Counted from the stretch's first letter, positions 8,439 to 17,848 are shown. The stretch is 40,137 bases of DNA from Streptomyces sp. ISL-12 (GCF_018614415.1 NZ_JAGGOO010000063.1:1-40137); one strand, 5' to 3'. Notes: a model not told the origin generated them from the letters alone. Translations and numbers: made by a program.

Positions 8439-10375
8439 CTGACGCGGCTGCGCACGGCGAGGACGGCCAGTCCGAGCAGGGCCGGCTCGACGAGGCGGGC
8501 CGTCATCTCGACGTAAGTTCCGGTGGTGGTCAGGTCCTGTCCGGACGCCCGGAAGATCACCGAGTTGGCCACGGTCCGCGCGGATTTCTCGAACCGGGCG
8601 GTCGACAGGCGCTTCGTGTACGGCCCTTCCGGGTTGACGGGCGCCGGTTTCCTGGTCGTCAGGGTTACGCGGCGGCCGTCGGTGGTTCCCGCGCTGACCG
8701 GGTCCAGGTCGGTCTGCGGCAGCCCCCACAGCATCATCGCGAGCACGGTGGCCGTCATCGCCAGGACCAGCCAGCCCAGGGCGCGCATGGCGCGCAGGCC
8801 GTACCCGGAAAGTGCCCAGTACAGCCGCAGCAGTGTCCGCTCACCGCGGGACGCCGTGGTGTCGTGGCGGCGCATTTCCATCTCGCCGTAGTAGAAGTCG
8901 GCCGCGCCCGGCTCGTTCCGGCCGTCCTCGAGTGCCTTGCGGAGCTGCCGGTAGAGCGGTGCGAGGACGGCGGGTTCGTGCGGCTGGACGCCCGGTGGCG
9001 CGGGTGTCCAGCCGTCGCGGTACCGGGTCGCCCGCCAGTGGTGTTCCTCGGCGAGGGTCCGGCGGCGGATCCAGCGCGGTCCGCCGGGCGGTGACGACAG
9101 GACGCAGCGGCCTTCGAGCCGCAGTTGGTCCAGGTGGACCGTCTCGACGAAGAGACAGCCGCTCAGGTCGACGTCGGCCAGCACCAGGTGCGCGGCGTCC
9201 ACGCCCTTGACCGAGGTGACACGGACCCGGTCGTCGGTGAGCCCCGGTTCCGTGATCACCTCGCCCTCCGGCGAGACGAACGGGCGACGACGGCCGACGA
9301 CGGTCACCGGGAACTCCACCACGGCGTCGCTCAGGTCGACCTCGGCGTACCGCAGCCGCAGCGCGGCGGTGGACGCCCACCGTGTCCGCCGGCAGCGCAC
9401 CTGCCGCGCGGCGGCCTCCAGCGTCACCGCGGCCTCGAACACGGCGTCGGAGAAGTCCGCCGTCCCCGGGCAGACCAGCGGGCCGATCCGCGCGGTACGC
9501 CGGAACACCGTCCGCCGGAAATCCACCCCGGCTTCCAGCCGGGCCTCGGAGAACGACAGGTCACCACCGATCGCGGCCCCGTCGAACGTGGCTTCCGCCG
9601 CGAAGTGGGCCTCGGCGAACGGCATGTCCCCGCCGATGTCCGCTCCGTCGAAGCAGGCCCTGCCCCGGTGGAAGTGCGTACCGTCGAAACAGGCCCGGCC
9701 GGCGATCCGGGTCCCCTCGAAGCCGGCACCGTCCTCGAAGACCGCGCCGTCGAAGGAGGCCTCCCCGTCGATGACCGCGCCGTCGAAGGAGGCGACGCCG
9801 CACACCCGGACCCCCGAGAAGTAGGCGTCCGCGCACGTCATGCCCTTGAACACCGCACTGCGGCCGACCCGGTGGACACAGAACCGCAAGGTGCCGGTGA
9901 TCCGCGTCCCGTAGAACCAGGCGTCACCGCCCACTTCGGTGTCGTCCAGCCACACATCTCCCGCGACCTGTGCCGCACCGAGGCGGAGATCACCCCCGGT
10001 GCGTACCTCACGGACGTACAGGCCCCCGCCGAACACGGCCGACGCGAAGGAGCAGAAGCCGCCGAAGTCGATCCCCTCGAGCTCCGCGTCTCCGGTGAAC
10101 CGGACCTCGTCGAACGCTGCCTCACCCACCCGTGCCCGCCGGCTCGCCGGATCCCTGAGCGGTGCGAGGAGTTCGTCGAGCAGGCTCTGGGTGAAGGGTG
10201 TGCCCCGGTGGTCGAGGTCGGCGCCGGGGGCCAGCGAGGCCAGGTGGGCGGCCCGTTCGGCGCTGCCCAGGTGCGCCAGGCAGGCACGGTACGAGCCCAC
10301 TGTGCGCCCGCGGCAGCGTTCCCCGGCGTCGAGGTGTCCGCACCGCGGCCACGCGGGGGCGTCGGTTCCGGTCAT
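8432..10375 (-). CDS. Pentapeptide-repeat membrane protein with N-terminal Cys/His cluster
   Basis: A 647-residue protein. Residues 1-40 hold Cys12, Cys21, Cys32 and His35 in a compact arrangement that could bind zinc. From about 85 to 330, and again at 345-420, runs a right-handed beta-helix of the pentapeptide type (repeated units such as FDGAVIDGEASFDGA). Residues 535-555 are a strong membrane helix (ALGWLVLAMTATVLAMM). A second hydrophobic segment lies at about 627-641 near the C-terminus, with roughly 70 residues between them. It is the last gene of a three-gene operon and starts 13 bp after the lipase-like gene. Given an upstream NLR-like protein, a membrane-acting effector or anchor is plausible but inferred. 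Confidence 0.8.
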   Translation of the reverse strand: MTGTDAPAWPRCGHLDAGERCRGRTVGSYRACLAHLGSAERAAHLASLAPGADLDHRGTPFTQSLLDELLAPLRDPASRRARVGEAAFDEVRFTGDAELEGIDFGGFCSFASAVFGGGLYVREVRTGGDLRLGAAQVAGDVWLDDTEVGGDAWFYGTRITGTLRFCVHRVGRSAVFKGMTCADAYFSGVRVCGVASFDGAVIDGEASFDGAVFEDGAGFEGTRIAGRACFDGTHFHRGRACFDGADIGGDMPFAEAHFAAEATFDGAAIGGDLSFSEARLEAGVDFRRTVFRRTARIGPLVCPGTADFSDAVFEAAVTLEAAARQVRCRRTRWASTAALRLRYAEVDLSDAVVEFPVTVVGRRRPFVSPEGEVITEPGLTDDRVRVTSVKGVDAAHLVLADVDLSGCLFVETVHLDQLRLEGRCVLSSPPGGPRWIRRRTLAEEHHWRATRYRDGWTPAPPGVQPHEPAVLAPLYRQLRKALEDGRNEPGAADFYYGEMEMRRHDTTASRGERTLLRLYWALSGYGLRAMRALGWLVLAMTATVLAMMLWGLPQTDLDPVSAGTTDGRRVTLTTRKPAPVNPEGPYTKRLSTARFEKSARTVANSVIFRASGQDLTTTGTYVEMTARLVEPALLGLAVLAVRSRVRR

Positions 10376-10388
10376 CCCCGCCCCCGTC

Positions 10389-11768
10389 TCATACCGCCAC
10401 GACCGTCACGTCCCTGCGGTCACGCCCCTTCGGCCGGTCGACCAGCGCCTCGATCACCCAGCGTCCGGGGGTGGTTTCCAGCACCGCCCGGTATCGGTCG
10501 GGTTCGTACGGCCGGAAGACGACGGGTTGTCTGTCGGCGCGGCCCGAGCGCCACATGAACGTCCGCAGATCGCGCTGTGGCAGATCGTGTCCCAGCAGTT
10601 CGATCACGAACGGACGGCCGGCGGCGACCGGGTCCCGGGGCAGGTGCAGGGCGATGCCCTCGTCACCGGCGAGCGCCCCGCCGGGCGGGCGTCCCGCGCG
10701 GATCGCGAGCATCGCGTCCCGCAGCGCGGGACCGCCGGCCAGGTCCGTGTTGCGGAACCCGGTCCACAGCATGGGGTCCGTCCCCGTCCAGTCCGCGACG
10801 GCCGACCGGCGCGGCACCGTTCCGTCGCCGGGTCCCGTCAGGCTGTCGGTGATCCGTGACCCGTCGCCGGAGAGCACGAGTGTCTCGGGGCTGGGGAAGC
10901 CGACGCTGCCGAGGCAGTGCACGGCGTAGGGGAGGGGGCCCGCGCGCCGGTGCTCGTCGTGCGCCGAGCGGAACTCCTCCCGGAAGGCCAGCGCCTCGCG
11001 GACGGCGTCGCCCGGCAGTCCGGGGACCGGGTAGCGGTTGTCGGTGATCTGCCGCTCACGGCTCTTCGTCTCGACTCGCACGGCGGGGTACCACGGCAGC
11101 ATCTCGACGACGGCCGGCAGGTCGAGCGCCCAGTCGCGCAGGGCCTCGTTCAGCCGGGCGGCCACGTCCGCGCCGAGGCCCGCGTCGCCGGGGACCGCGT
11201 GACCGGCCAGCAGCCGGGCCGCCTGGACCAGCCCCTGCTGCGGGGTGCCGAGGGTGACCAGGACCCGGGCGGTCTCCCGGCCGCCCTGGCACTCCAGATA
11301 GTGCCGCCCGATCAGACCGCCCGTCGCATGGCAGACCAGAATGACGCGCGGCTCGTCGGACCGGTCCGGGTAGTACGCGTCGACCCGCGCACACCACCGG
11401 TCGAGCTCGCGCTCCACCCGTGCCTTCAGCTGCCGGGCCACCAGCCGGTGGGACAGCCGCCAGTCGTAGCCGAACGGCACGAACTGCGCGTCGAGCGGGT
11501 CGCCGAGGGCGGCACGGACATCCGGATAGCCCATGCAGGACAGCAGCCCGGGCACGGAGTCGGGGACCTGCAGCAGCGCGTCGGCGTCCAGCCGGAAGGG
11601 GCCCTCGGGCGGCGCGTCCCCCAGCCCCGGCGGGAGGGCCACCTCGGCGAGCGCCGCGGCCGACGAACCGATCAGCCGCTCACCGCACCGCGCCCACAGG
11701 TCCTCGCCGTCCCGGCACAGCCGCGTGCCCAGGAACCCCGGGACGAAAACCACCAGATCGTGTTCCAT
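10389..11768 (-). CDS. LCAT/lipase-fold protein with altered nucleophile (possible pseudoenzyme)
   Basis: A 459-residue alpha/beta-hydrolase related to lecithin:cholesterol acyltransferase and PGAP1-type lipases. The N-terminal VFVPGFLGTRL is the oxyanion-hole strand, FGYDWRLS is family-typical, and GPGDGTVPRRS carries the likely acid. The nucleophile elbow, normally (G/C)HSMGG, reads VCHATGGLIG. Alanine replaces the catalytic serine, while the neighbouring Thr and the Gly pair remain. It is therefore probably not a conventional lipase unless Thr serves. No signal peptide is present. About the last 100 residues form a separate region. The ATG directly follows the stop of the caspase/NTPase gene (TGA then ATG with no gap), so the two are tightly coupled, and it is followed closely by the pentapeptide gene. 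Confidence 0.8.
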   Translation of the reverse strand: MEHDLVVFVPGFLGTRLCRDGEDLWARCGERLIGSSAAALAEVALPPGLGDAPPEGPFRLDADALLQVPDSVPGLLSCMGYPDVRAALGDPLDAQFVPFGYDWRLSHRLVARQLKARVERELDRWCARVDAYYPDRSDEPRVILVCHATGGLIGRHYLECQGGRETARVLVTLGTPQQGLVQAARLLAGHAVPGDAGLGADVAARLNEALRDWALDLPAVVEMLPWYPAVRVETKSRERQITDNRYPVPGLPGDAVREALAFREEFRSAHDEHRRAGPLPYAVHCLGSVGFPSPETLVLSGDGSRITDSLTGPGDGTVPRRSAVADWTGTDPMLWTGFRNTDLAGGPALRDAMLAIRAGRPPGGALAGDEGIALHLPRDPVAAGRPFVIELLGHDLPQRDLRTFMWRSGRADRQPVVFRPYEPDRYRAVLETTPGRWVIEALVDRPKGRDRRDVTVVAV

Positions 11769-14700
11769 TCACACTCCCCGTGTCCCGGCGCCGAAGAACG
11801 TGTGCGGCAGCCGGATCAGATCGCAACGGTCCTCGCCCTGCAACGCCATCACCAGACCCTCCGGGTCCATCGCGGCACGCACGGCGTGCACGTCGTACCC
11901 CCGGGTGGGAATCCCCGGCCCGGCCAGCCACTGCCGGGACCAGACGTCCCACGCGCGTGACACCGCCTGCGGCGCGCAGAGCAACAGCACGGGCCGCTCC
12001 ACGGGGCCGGCGAACATCAGGGACGTCACGTCGGGGAAGTCCCCCGGCAGCCGCTCCGGGGGGTGGATGCCCTCGTCGCCGGAGCAGTCCTTGACGTACA
12101 CGCTGCCGTGGTCCGCCCAGGCCAGCAGGGGCATCGAGGCGTCGTCCTCGTCGTCGTACAGCTCCCCGAGAGCGAGGCAGGAGGGTCCGGCCGTGAGCAG
12201 GACGCGCTGCTCGACGCCGTGCTCACCCTCGGTCCACACCCGCAGCTGGTCGCTCAGATCCCCGGCCATCCAGTACGAACCGTCCCGCAGGACCCTCGTG
12301 TCGATCCCGCAGAACCCGCGGTCGGTCCGGATCTCGCGCACCGCGGTCCCGGCGCCGAAGACATCGGCCGGGACCTCGTGGCGTACCAGCCGCCGGCCGT
12401 CCGCCACGCTCAGCCGCAGGATGCCGGCGGCCGGATCGCCGACCAGGCTCAGCGCGCGGGCCGGCTGGCCGGCGTCCCCGCCGAGCGGGAGGTCCCGGTG
12501 GGTGACGGCCGACAGATCCTCGTCGAGACGCCACAGCCGCACGGTCCGGCCGGCCGCGGCGGCCACCGTCCAGCCGTCCGCCGCCCGCACCGCGGCCACC
12601 GCCGTCACCGTGCGCCCGTCGTGGGCGAGCTCCGTGGCCGCGAGGGAGGCCGGATCCCCCTGCTCGGGCCGGGAGATCCGGATCCGGTCGTGCCAGGCCC
12701 GGCACAGCAGCGGCGGACCGTCCGGCGCGCCGGCCAGGGCGAGGACCGGGCGCTCGTTGCTCGGCCGCCGCTGGATCCCGTACCCGGCCTCCAGCGCGGG
12801 GAGCACGTCCACCACCCGGATGTACGGGCCGTCCGCGACCGCCAGCAGTCCCTGACCGCCCGGCTCGAACGCCACGGCGCCCTCCCGGGGAGCGTCCAGA
12901 ACGAGCGTGGCCTCGCGTCCGGACCGCCCGACGGACCAGATCCGCACGGCCACTTCCTCGTACCCGGCGAGCAGCAGTTCGTCGCCGCACCGCCCGAAGG
13001 CCAGGCCGCGCGCGTTCGAGGGATACGCCGCCGTCCTCTCCATGACCGGCTCGGCGCCGGACACGGCCTCGCACCGCCAGACGTGCACAGCGGTCCCGTC
13101 GGCCACGGCGAGGAAGCCCTCCCGGGGCGAGACCGCGAACGCCGCGGCGGCCATCGCGGGTGCCGCCAGGGTCACGCCGGGATCGGTCCGGCAGGCGCGC
13201 AGACCGCCGCCCCCGGTGCGGGTCCGGCCCACCTCGAACAGCTCCACCCGTTCGGCGCCCGCGGCCAGGACGAACATCCGCGTGCCCAGGGTGAGGGCCG
13301 CCAGATGCCGCACATCCGCCGTCCGCACCTCCTTCAGCTGCGTGTCCAGGCGCGTGCCGCTCTGCCACACCCACACCCACACCCGGTCCCCGTCGGCCGC
13401 CAGGGCCACGCTCTCGCCCTCCGCCTCGGCCACCGACAGGGCCCGCACACTGCCGCCCCACCGGTACTCCTGATCGGGCATCCGGGCACCCGCGCGCCAG
13501 AAGTACACGGCCTGATCGTCCCGGGCGACGGTGGCCCAGCGGGCTCCCGCGCCCACCTCACGCACCTCGCTGAGCGGGCGTCCGCGCTCCCCGCCGGTCC
13601 GGGGCAGCCGACGGGTCAGCAGCCGGGCACCCGACTCCGGGTGCAGGACCTGGACCTCCCCCAGTCCGCCGGCGGTCAGGGTGTCCGCGCGGGTCAGCCC
13701 CACCGCCCCGGTCCCGGCGCGCCAGCTCAGCGCCCGCGCGCCGCCCGAAGGCGCCGCGCGCCGCCACTCCGGGGGGTCCGGCGGGACGTCGGTCCAGTAC
13801 TCCTGCCAGGGCAGGAAGCCCTCGGCGGTCCCCAGCGTCCGGTACGTCGCGTCACGGTGGCTGACGAAGGCGGTGGCGCTGAGCAGGGCCTTGCGCTCCA
13901 GCAGGACCGACGCCGGCAGCGGGCCGGACGCACGGGGGAACGAGCCGGCGACCCTGCCGTACAACGCGGCGCCGTCGCAGTCCCGGGCCAGGCCCGCCGC
14001 CAGCGGCAGCATGACATCGGGGTTCGTGCGCAGCAGGAAACCCACGTCCTCGAAGAGCTCCCGCAGGGCGTCCGGCCCCACCTGGGCGGCGTGGGCGCCC
14101 AGGTATTCGAGGGTGTACTCGTCGGCGCCGCTCCAGTCGCCGCCGGCCCGGGCGCGCAGCGCGTCGAGCACCCTGCGGTGGGCCTCGCGAGCGGTCAGTC
14201 CGGCGTCGGAGAGGAAGAACTCGCCATAACTCGGATGGGCCAGCTGATGCCGGATCCGCCCGGCCGTCTGCCGTGCGCCGTCCTTCCGGGGGGCGACGAT
14301 GCCGCCGTCGGCGCTCCGGCACACCTGTCGCAGATCCTCCGCAGTGAGCTCCGGCGAGCCGGCGTCGCGCAGCGCGTTGGCGAGCGTCAGCCAGGCCGCG
14401 TCCGGGGACATCCCGGGGCCCTGGATCACCGCCAGCGCCCGCAGCACCTCGTGGGCCCGCCGCGCGCCGGGCTGCTCGCTCAGGTGGCGTGTCTCCTCCG
14501 CCAGACGGGTGCGCAGACCCGTGCCGCCGTCACGCAGCCACGCCAGCAGCTCGGCTTCGGCGGCGACCGTGGTCCGCCGGGCGAGCCCGGTCGCGGTCAG
14601 CCGGGCCACCAGGAACGAGCCGTGACTCCGCGCCGCGACGGTCTCCGCCGTCCAGTCGCGGTCCTCCCGCCACGCGTCACCCCGGTACGGGGAGTGCTCG

Positions 14701-16274
14701 GTGTCCAGTACGGACCGCACCATGCCGGTGATGCTGGCGCGCGCCTCTTCGTCGTCCCCCAGGACCACGGGCTCGACGCTGAGCTCCAGGGCGTCCAGGA
14801 GCGACTCCTCCTCCGCGGGCGCGGTGGTACGCCGGCGGGGCTGCGTCCGGGTGCCGACGATCACCCGGACACCGGGCGTGTCCGCCAGCGGGCCCAAGAC
14901 GTGGCGGGCGATCGCGTACGCCTGGTCCGGAAGGGCCTCGTCGAGCGCGTCGAACAGCAGGTTCACCGAACCCGCCCGGCCGACCAGCTCCCCGAACGCG
15001 GCGGTGAACGTCTCGGACGTCACCGGCTCCTCCGGCAGCGGCGGCGCCCCGTCGATGTCCGCCAGCACCTCCCGCAGATGCGCGGCCAGCGAATGGGCGG
15101 ACTGCCCCCGGCAGCTCAGCGCCGCGTGGACGGTCCCCGCCCGGGGCAGCGTCGCGGGGTCGAGGTCCGCACCGAGGGTCTCCCGCCAGCTCGGCAGCGA
15201 GGTGAGGGCCAGCCAGCCGAGCAGCGCGGTCTTCCCCGTGCCCGCCAGGCCCGTCACCGCGAGCAGCCCCTTCGGGTGGGTGTCCATCCAGCGCACGATC
15301 CGGCTCAGCGCGTCCCGCCGGCCCGTGAAGTGGCGGCTGAGATGGCTGTTCTCCTCAAGACCGAACTGCTCCGCCTCGATCCAGGGCTTGCGCCGCGTCA
15401 GCACGGCCGGGGTGTACACCGGCCGGTCGGACTGATGGTAGTAGGGGTTGTCGAGGAAGTTGTTGGGGAGCGCCCGGACCTCCCGGCAGTCCGGCCGCTG
15501 CGCCGGTTCGTCCAGACCGTCGTCCGCGGCCCGCGCGTCCACGGCACGGCACAGATACGGCAGCGGCAGGTACAGCGCGGACGGCTCGAACGGGCGGGCC
15601 TGGTCGTCCGCCACGAAGTCCGGCTTGGCCAGCGCTTCCTCCAGCCATGTCACCCAGCGGCCCGCCGGCACCTGCGCGTCCGCCCCCGAGGTGCCGATGA
15701 CGGCGAACCCCTTCCGCCGGCTCTGGCGCGCCCGGATCACCGCGGAGTCCCGCTCCAGCTCCACGGCGTGCCGCACCGCCTCGCCCAGGGAGTTGTAGCT
15801 CTGCGAGGAGCAGGCGTCGATGATCAACAGGGTGTCCGTCTCGTACTCCGGCCGCAGCAGGAACCCCACCAGCTCGAGCAGGGGGACGGCCCGGGCGGGG
15901 TCGAACTCGCCCGACTGCCACGAGTCGGCGCAGGCCAGGAAGTAGCCCTCGCCCGCTCGCTGGACGCCGTGCCCCGTCCAGTAGAGGATCTTGCGCTGGG
16001 CGCCGACGGCCACGAATTCCTCCAGCCCGGCCCACAGCTGCCGCCGGGCCGCTCCGCCCCGGTCGGCCCGGAGGGTCTCCCCGAACCCCAGCCGCTCCCG
16101 CACCGTCTCCGTGAAGCGGTCGCGGACCTCGGCCAGTTGCGGGCGGCGCAGCCTCTGCCGCTCCTCCTCGTCCGGATGGAGGTACTCCGGCACGGCGATC
16201 GTGCCCACCAGGGAAGAAGAGCGCCGCTCGGCTTTCAGCAACGCCAGCCGGCTGTCCGTGTCGCTTCGTACCAT
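11769..16274 (-). CDS. Caspase-like / STAND NTPase / beta-propeller (NLR-like) protein
   Basis: A 1501-residue multidomain protein. Residues about 1-225 resemble a caspase-like (C14) peptidase: YWTGHG carries His102 and LIIDACSSQ carries Cys155, the expected His-Cys dyad. Residues about 315-620 are a P-loop NTPase of the NACHT/STAND kind, with a Walker A motif at 342-350 (key residues GTGKT) and a Walker B motif at 437-447 (key residues LFDALDE). A helical linker follows (about 640-860). From about 890 to the end is a WD40-like propeller with blade ends such as VHVWRC, VRIWSV, VRLWRL and LRVWTE. By analogy with described bacterial conflict proteins, the propeller would sense a signal, the NTPase oligomerise, and the protease act. 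Start ATG 16274; the ribosome site is weak. Confidence 0.85.
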   Translation of the reverse strand: MVRSDTDSRLALLKAERRSSSLVGTIAVPEYLHPDEEERQRLRRPQLAEVRDRFTETVRERLGFGETLRADRGGAARRQLWAGLEEFVAVGAQRKILYWTGHGVQRAGEGYFLACADSWQSGEFDPARAVPLLELVGFLLRPEYETDTLLIIDACSSQSYNSLGEAVRHAVELERDSAVIRARQSRRKGFAVIGTSGADAQVPAGRWVTWLEEALAKPDFVADDQARPFEPSALYLPLPYLCRAVDARAADDGLDEPAQRPDCREVRALPNNFLDNPYYHQSDRPVYTPAVLTRRKPWIEAEQFGLEENSHLSRHFTGRRDALSRIVRWMDTHPKGLLAVTGLAGTGKTALLGWLALTSLPSWRETLGADLDPATLPRAGTVHAALSCRGQSAHSLAAHLREVLADIDGAPPLPEEPVTSETFTAAFGELVGRAGSVNLLFDALDEALPDQAYAIARHVLGPLADTPGVRVIVGTRTQPRRRTTAPAEEESLLDALELSVEPVVLGDDEEARASITGMVRSVLDTEHSPYRGDAWREDRDWTAETVAARSHGSFLVARLTATGLARRTTVAAEAELLAWLRDGGTGLRTRLAEETRHLSEQPGARRAHEVLRALAVIQGPGMSPDAAWLTLANALRDAGSPELTAEDLRQVCRSADGGIVAPRKDGARQTAGRIRHQLAHPSYGEFFLSDAGLTAREAHRRVLDALRARAGGDWSGADEYTLEYLGAHAAQVGPDALRELFEDVGFLLRTNPDVMLPLAAGLARDCDGAALYGRVAGSFPRASGPLPASVLLERKALLSATAFVSHRDATYRTLGTAEGFLPWQEYWTDVPPDPPEWRRAAPSGGARALSWRAGTGAVGLTRADTLTAGGLGEVQVLHPESGARLLTRRLPRTGGERGRPLSEVREVGAGARWATVARDDQAVYFWRAGARMPDQEYRWGGSVRALSVAEAEGESVALAADGDRVWVWVWQSGTRLDTQLKEVRTADVRHLAALTLGTRMFVLAAGAERVELFEVGRTRTGGGGLRACRTDPGVTLAAPAMAAAAFAVSPREGFLAVADGTAVHVWRCEAVSGAEPVMERTAAYPSNARGLAFGRCGDELLLAGYEEVAVRIWSVGRSGREATLVLDAPREGAVAFEPGGQGLLAVADGPYIRVVDVLPALEAGYGIQRRPSNERPVLALAGAPDGPPLLCRAWHDRIRISRPEQGDPASLAATELAHDGRTVTAVAAVRAADGWTVAAAAGRTVRLWRLDEDLSAVTHRDLPLGGDAGQPARALSLVGDPAAGILRLSVADGRRLVRHEVPADVFGAGTAVREIRTDRGFCGIDTRVLRDGSYWMAGDLSDQLRVWTEGEHGVEQRVLLTAGPSCLALGELYDDEDDASMPLLAWADHGSVYVKDCSGDEGIHPPERLPGDFPDVTSLMFAGPVERPVLLLCAPQAVSRAWDVWSRQWLAGPGIPTRGYDVHAVRAAMDPEGLVMALQGEDRCDLIRLPHTFFGAGTRGV

Positions 16275-16333
16275 GAGATCGACAGCACCCCCCGAAAGTA
16301 TCCACCACAGCTTGTTTACCAGTGGAGTTGGCG
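16275..16333. promoter_or_regulatory. Divergent promoter region of the NLR-like module
   Basis: Only 59 bp separate the start codons of the caspase/NTPase gene (minus) and the Nudix-like gene (plus), so both promoters must lie here or inside the opposing genes. The stretch includes an AT-richer segment (GCTTGTTTACC). The Shine-Dalgarno site GGAG for the plus-strand gene lies 7 nt before its ATG. I see no convincing operator. Confidence 0.45.
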
Positions 16334-17323
16334 ATGCGAGACAGATTCACCGTGGTTGGCCGGGCGACAGGCTGTCATCTCTTCGAGGGAGACGGGACCC
16401 GGCCCATCGACGAGGAGAACGTCCACGTCAAGTACACGCCGAAGCGTGTGCAGTTCCCGGAGGAGATCGCCGCCTGGCGGCGGTCCATCGAGGCGGAGGA
16501 GGAGCGCAAGGAGGCCGGCGGGCTGCCGCATCGGTGGAACAACGCGCGTTTCGCGGTCGAGCGGGTCGTGATCACCCGTACGCATCTGGCCGAGGTACCC
16601 GTGGTGTCCCTCGCCGTGCGGGACGCCGACTACTTCGACTTCCTCACCACCTCGCTCAACCTGGACCGGCGGCAGAAGAACGGCCTCACGCTGCGCCAGC
16701 AGTATCTGGAGGGCAACGACCCGGCCGACGCGCCCTCCTGGATGAACTGCAGCTTCGGCATCAACGTGGCCCTGGAGACCGGCAAGGACGGCAAGATGCT
16801 GTTCTCCCGGCGCAGCGCCCAGGTCGCCGGGCCGAACAGCGCGCGGTGGAACTCCTCCGCCAACGAGGGCCTGGCCCAGCAGCACGACCTGCCTCGGGAC
16901 GGCAGCCCGGTCAGCCTGCACGCGGTGGCGCGCCGCGCCCTCTTCGAGGAACTCGCCGTGCACGACGGGGACAGGACCAGGGTGGAGCTGCTCGGATTCG
17001 GGCTCGACCTGGTCAACCACCAGTGGGCGGCGTTCTTCCGCGCGGTGGTGCCCGAGCTCGACGAGCCCGCGCTGCGCCTTCGCTGGACGCGCGGTGTCAC
17101 CGACAAGTGGGAGCACGACCGGTTCGAGTTCGTGGACGCGGACCCGGAGTCAGTGTTCGGCTTCATCGCGGACGAGCCGGAGGAGCGGTGGACACCCTGC
17201 GCGCCGGCCCTCTTCTATCTCGCCCTGGTACGCGGCGCCGTGGAACGCGCCGGCGGCGACCCGGCCGGCCGCTTCGCCGTGGAACAGGCCGAGCGGAAGG
17301 TCATGTCGGACCGCGGTCTGTGA
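16334..17323 (+). CDS. Uncharacterised protein with degenerate Nudix-like box
   Basis: A 329-residue soluble protein. Around residues 190-215 the order G-x5-(H)-x5-RRALFEELAV resembles the Nudix signature Gx5Ex7REUxEExGU. The EE pair is kept, but the first Glu and the RE pair are not, so metal-dependent pyrophosphatase activity is doubtful. The N-terminal half (VHVKYTPKRVQFPEEIAAW, then about 70 residues before a conserved-looking LNLDRRQKNGLTLR) is not recognised. It diverges from the caspase/NTPase gene with only 59 bp between, which suggests shared regulation and a role as partner, sensor or modulator of that system. Start ATG 16334 with GGAG upstream. Nudix-like ligand-binding domains are known in nucleotide-based conflict systems; that link is inference. 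Confidence 0.6.
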   Translation: MRDRFTVVGRATGCHLFEGDGTRPIDEENVHVKYTPKRVQFPEEIAAWRRSIEAEEERKEAGGLPHRWNNARFAVERVVITRTHLAEVPVVSLAVRDADYFDFLTTSLNLDRRQKNGLTLRQQYLEGNDPADAPSWMNCSFGINVALETGKDGKMLFSRRSAQVAGPNSARWNSSANEGLAQQHDLPRDGSPVSLHAVARRALFEELAVHDGDRTRVELLGFGLDLVNHQWAAFFRAVVPELDEPALRLRWTRGVTDKWEHDRFEFVDADPESVFGFIADEPEERWTPCAPALFYLALVRGAVERAGGDPAGRFAVEQAERKVMSDRGL

Positions 17324-17364
17324 GCCGGAGGGCCGGGACCAGACGTCGCAGGGGGCTTCCCCGC

Positions 17365-17399
17365 CCACGTTCCCCGAGGGACATGACCGAGGAACGTGG
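17365..17399 (+). terminator. Stem-loop downstream of the Nudix-like gene
   Basis: CCACGTTCC (17365-17373) and GGAACGTGG (17391-17399) form a perfect 9-bp stem with a 17-nt loop, 42 bp after the Nudix-like stop codon. A further GGAACGTGG copy lies at 17404-17412 and could form an alternative stem. There is no T-tract, as is common in Streptomyces. It may be a terminator or a regulatory inverted repeat. Confidence 0.4.
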
Positions 17400-17412
17400 T
17401 CGAGGAACGTGG

Positions 17413-17848
17413 CCGAGGACGAGCGCCTCGACGCCGACGACGGAACCCGGCCCCACGGATCTCGAGGCTCGCCCAGTCCATCTCAGGGTCCACTCCAGGA
17501 CCAGGAAACCGTCGTCCTCGGTCTCGTCCTGTCCGTCCGGTTCGCCCCCACCACCCCACGCCGGGTTCTTCTCCTGGCTCGGGTTGCCGGTCGTCGCCGG
17601 TGCCTTCCAGACGTGGAGGCAGCGCCCGGGTGGGAGCCGGCGCGGATCGCGTCAGGCTGATGCGAGACCGCACCGGCCTGATCGATTTGCGTTACCGGGC
17701 TGTCGGAATCACGGTGGAAGAGGGGCGGCGAACGTCGCGGCCAGCAGTTCGGCTGCCTACAAGGCTCGACCGCGAATGCCTCGGGTGGCGGAACTCCGGG
17801 AACGGCGGCATACGCCGATCTGGACGTCCGCGCACCCAGGAGGAAGCG
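17413..17848. other. Gene-free stretch
   Basis: About 435 bp in which I find no supported gene. The open frames crossing it are low-complexity, Arg/Pro/Ser-rich translations. The last ~30 bp contain the strong Shine-Dalgarno site of the next gene. Some reading frames look like eroded coding DNA, but no family could be named. Confidence 0.4.

Noticed and set aside
12063..16571. A 1502-codon plus-strand open frame opposite the caspase/NTPase gene
   Set aside because: Its translation is low-complexity (Gly, Arg, Pro, His) with no domain, and the opposite strand has unmistakable caspase, P-loop and propeller motifs.
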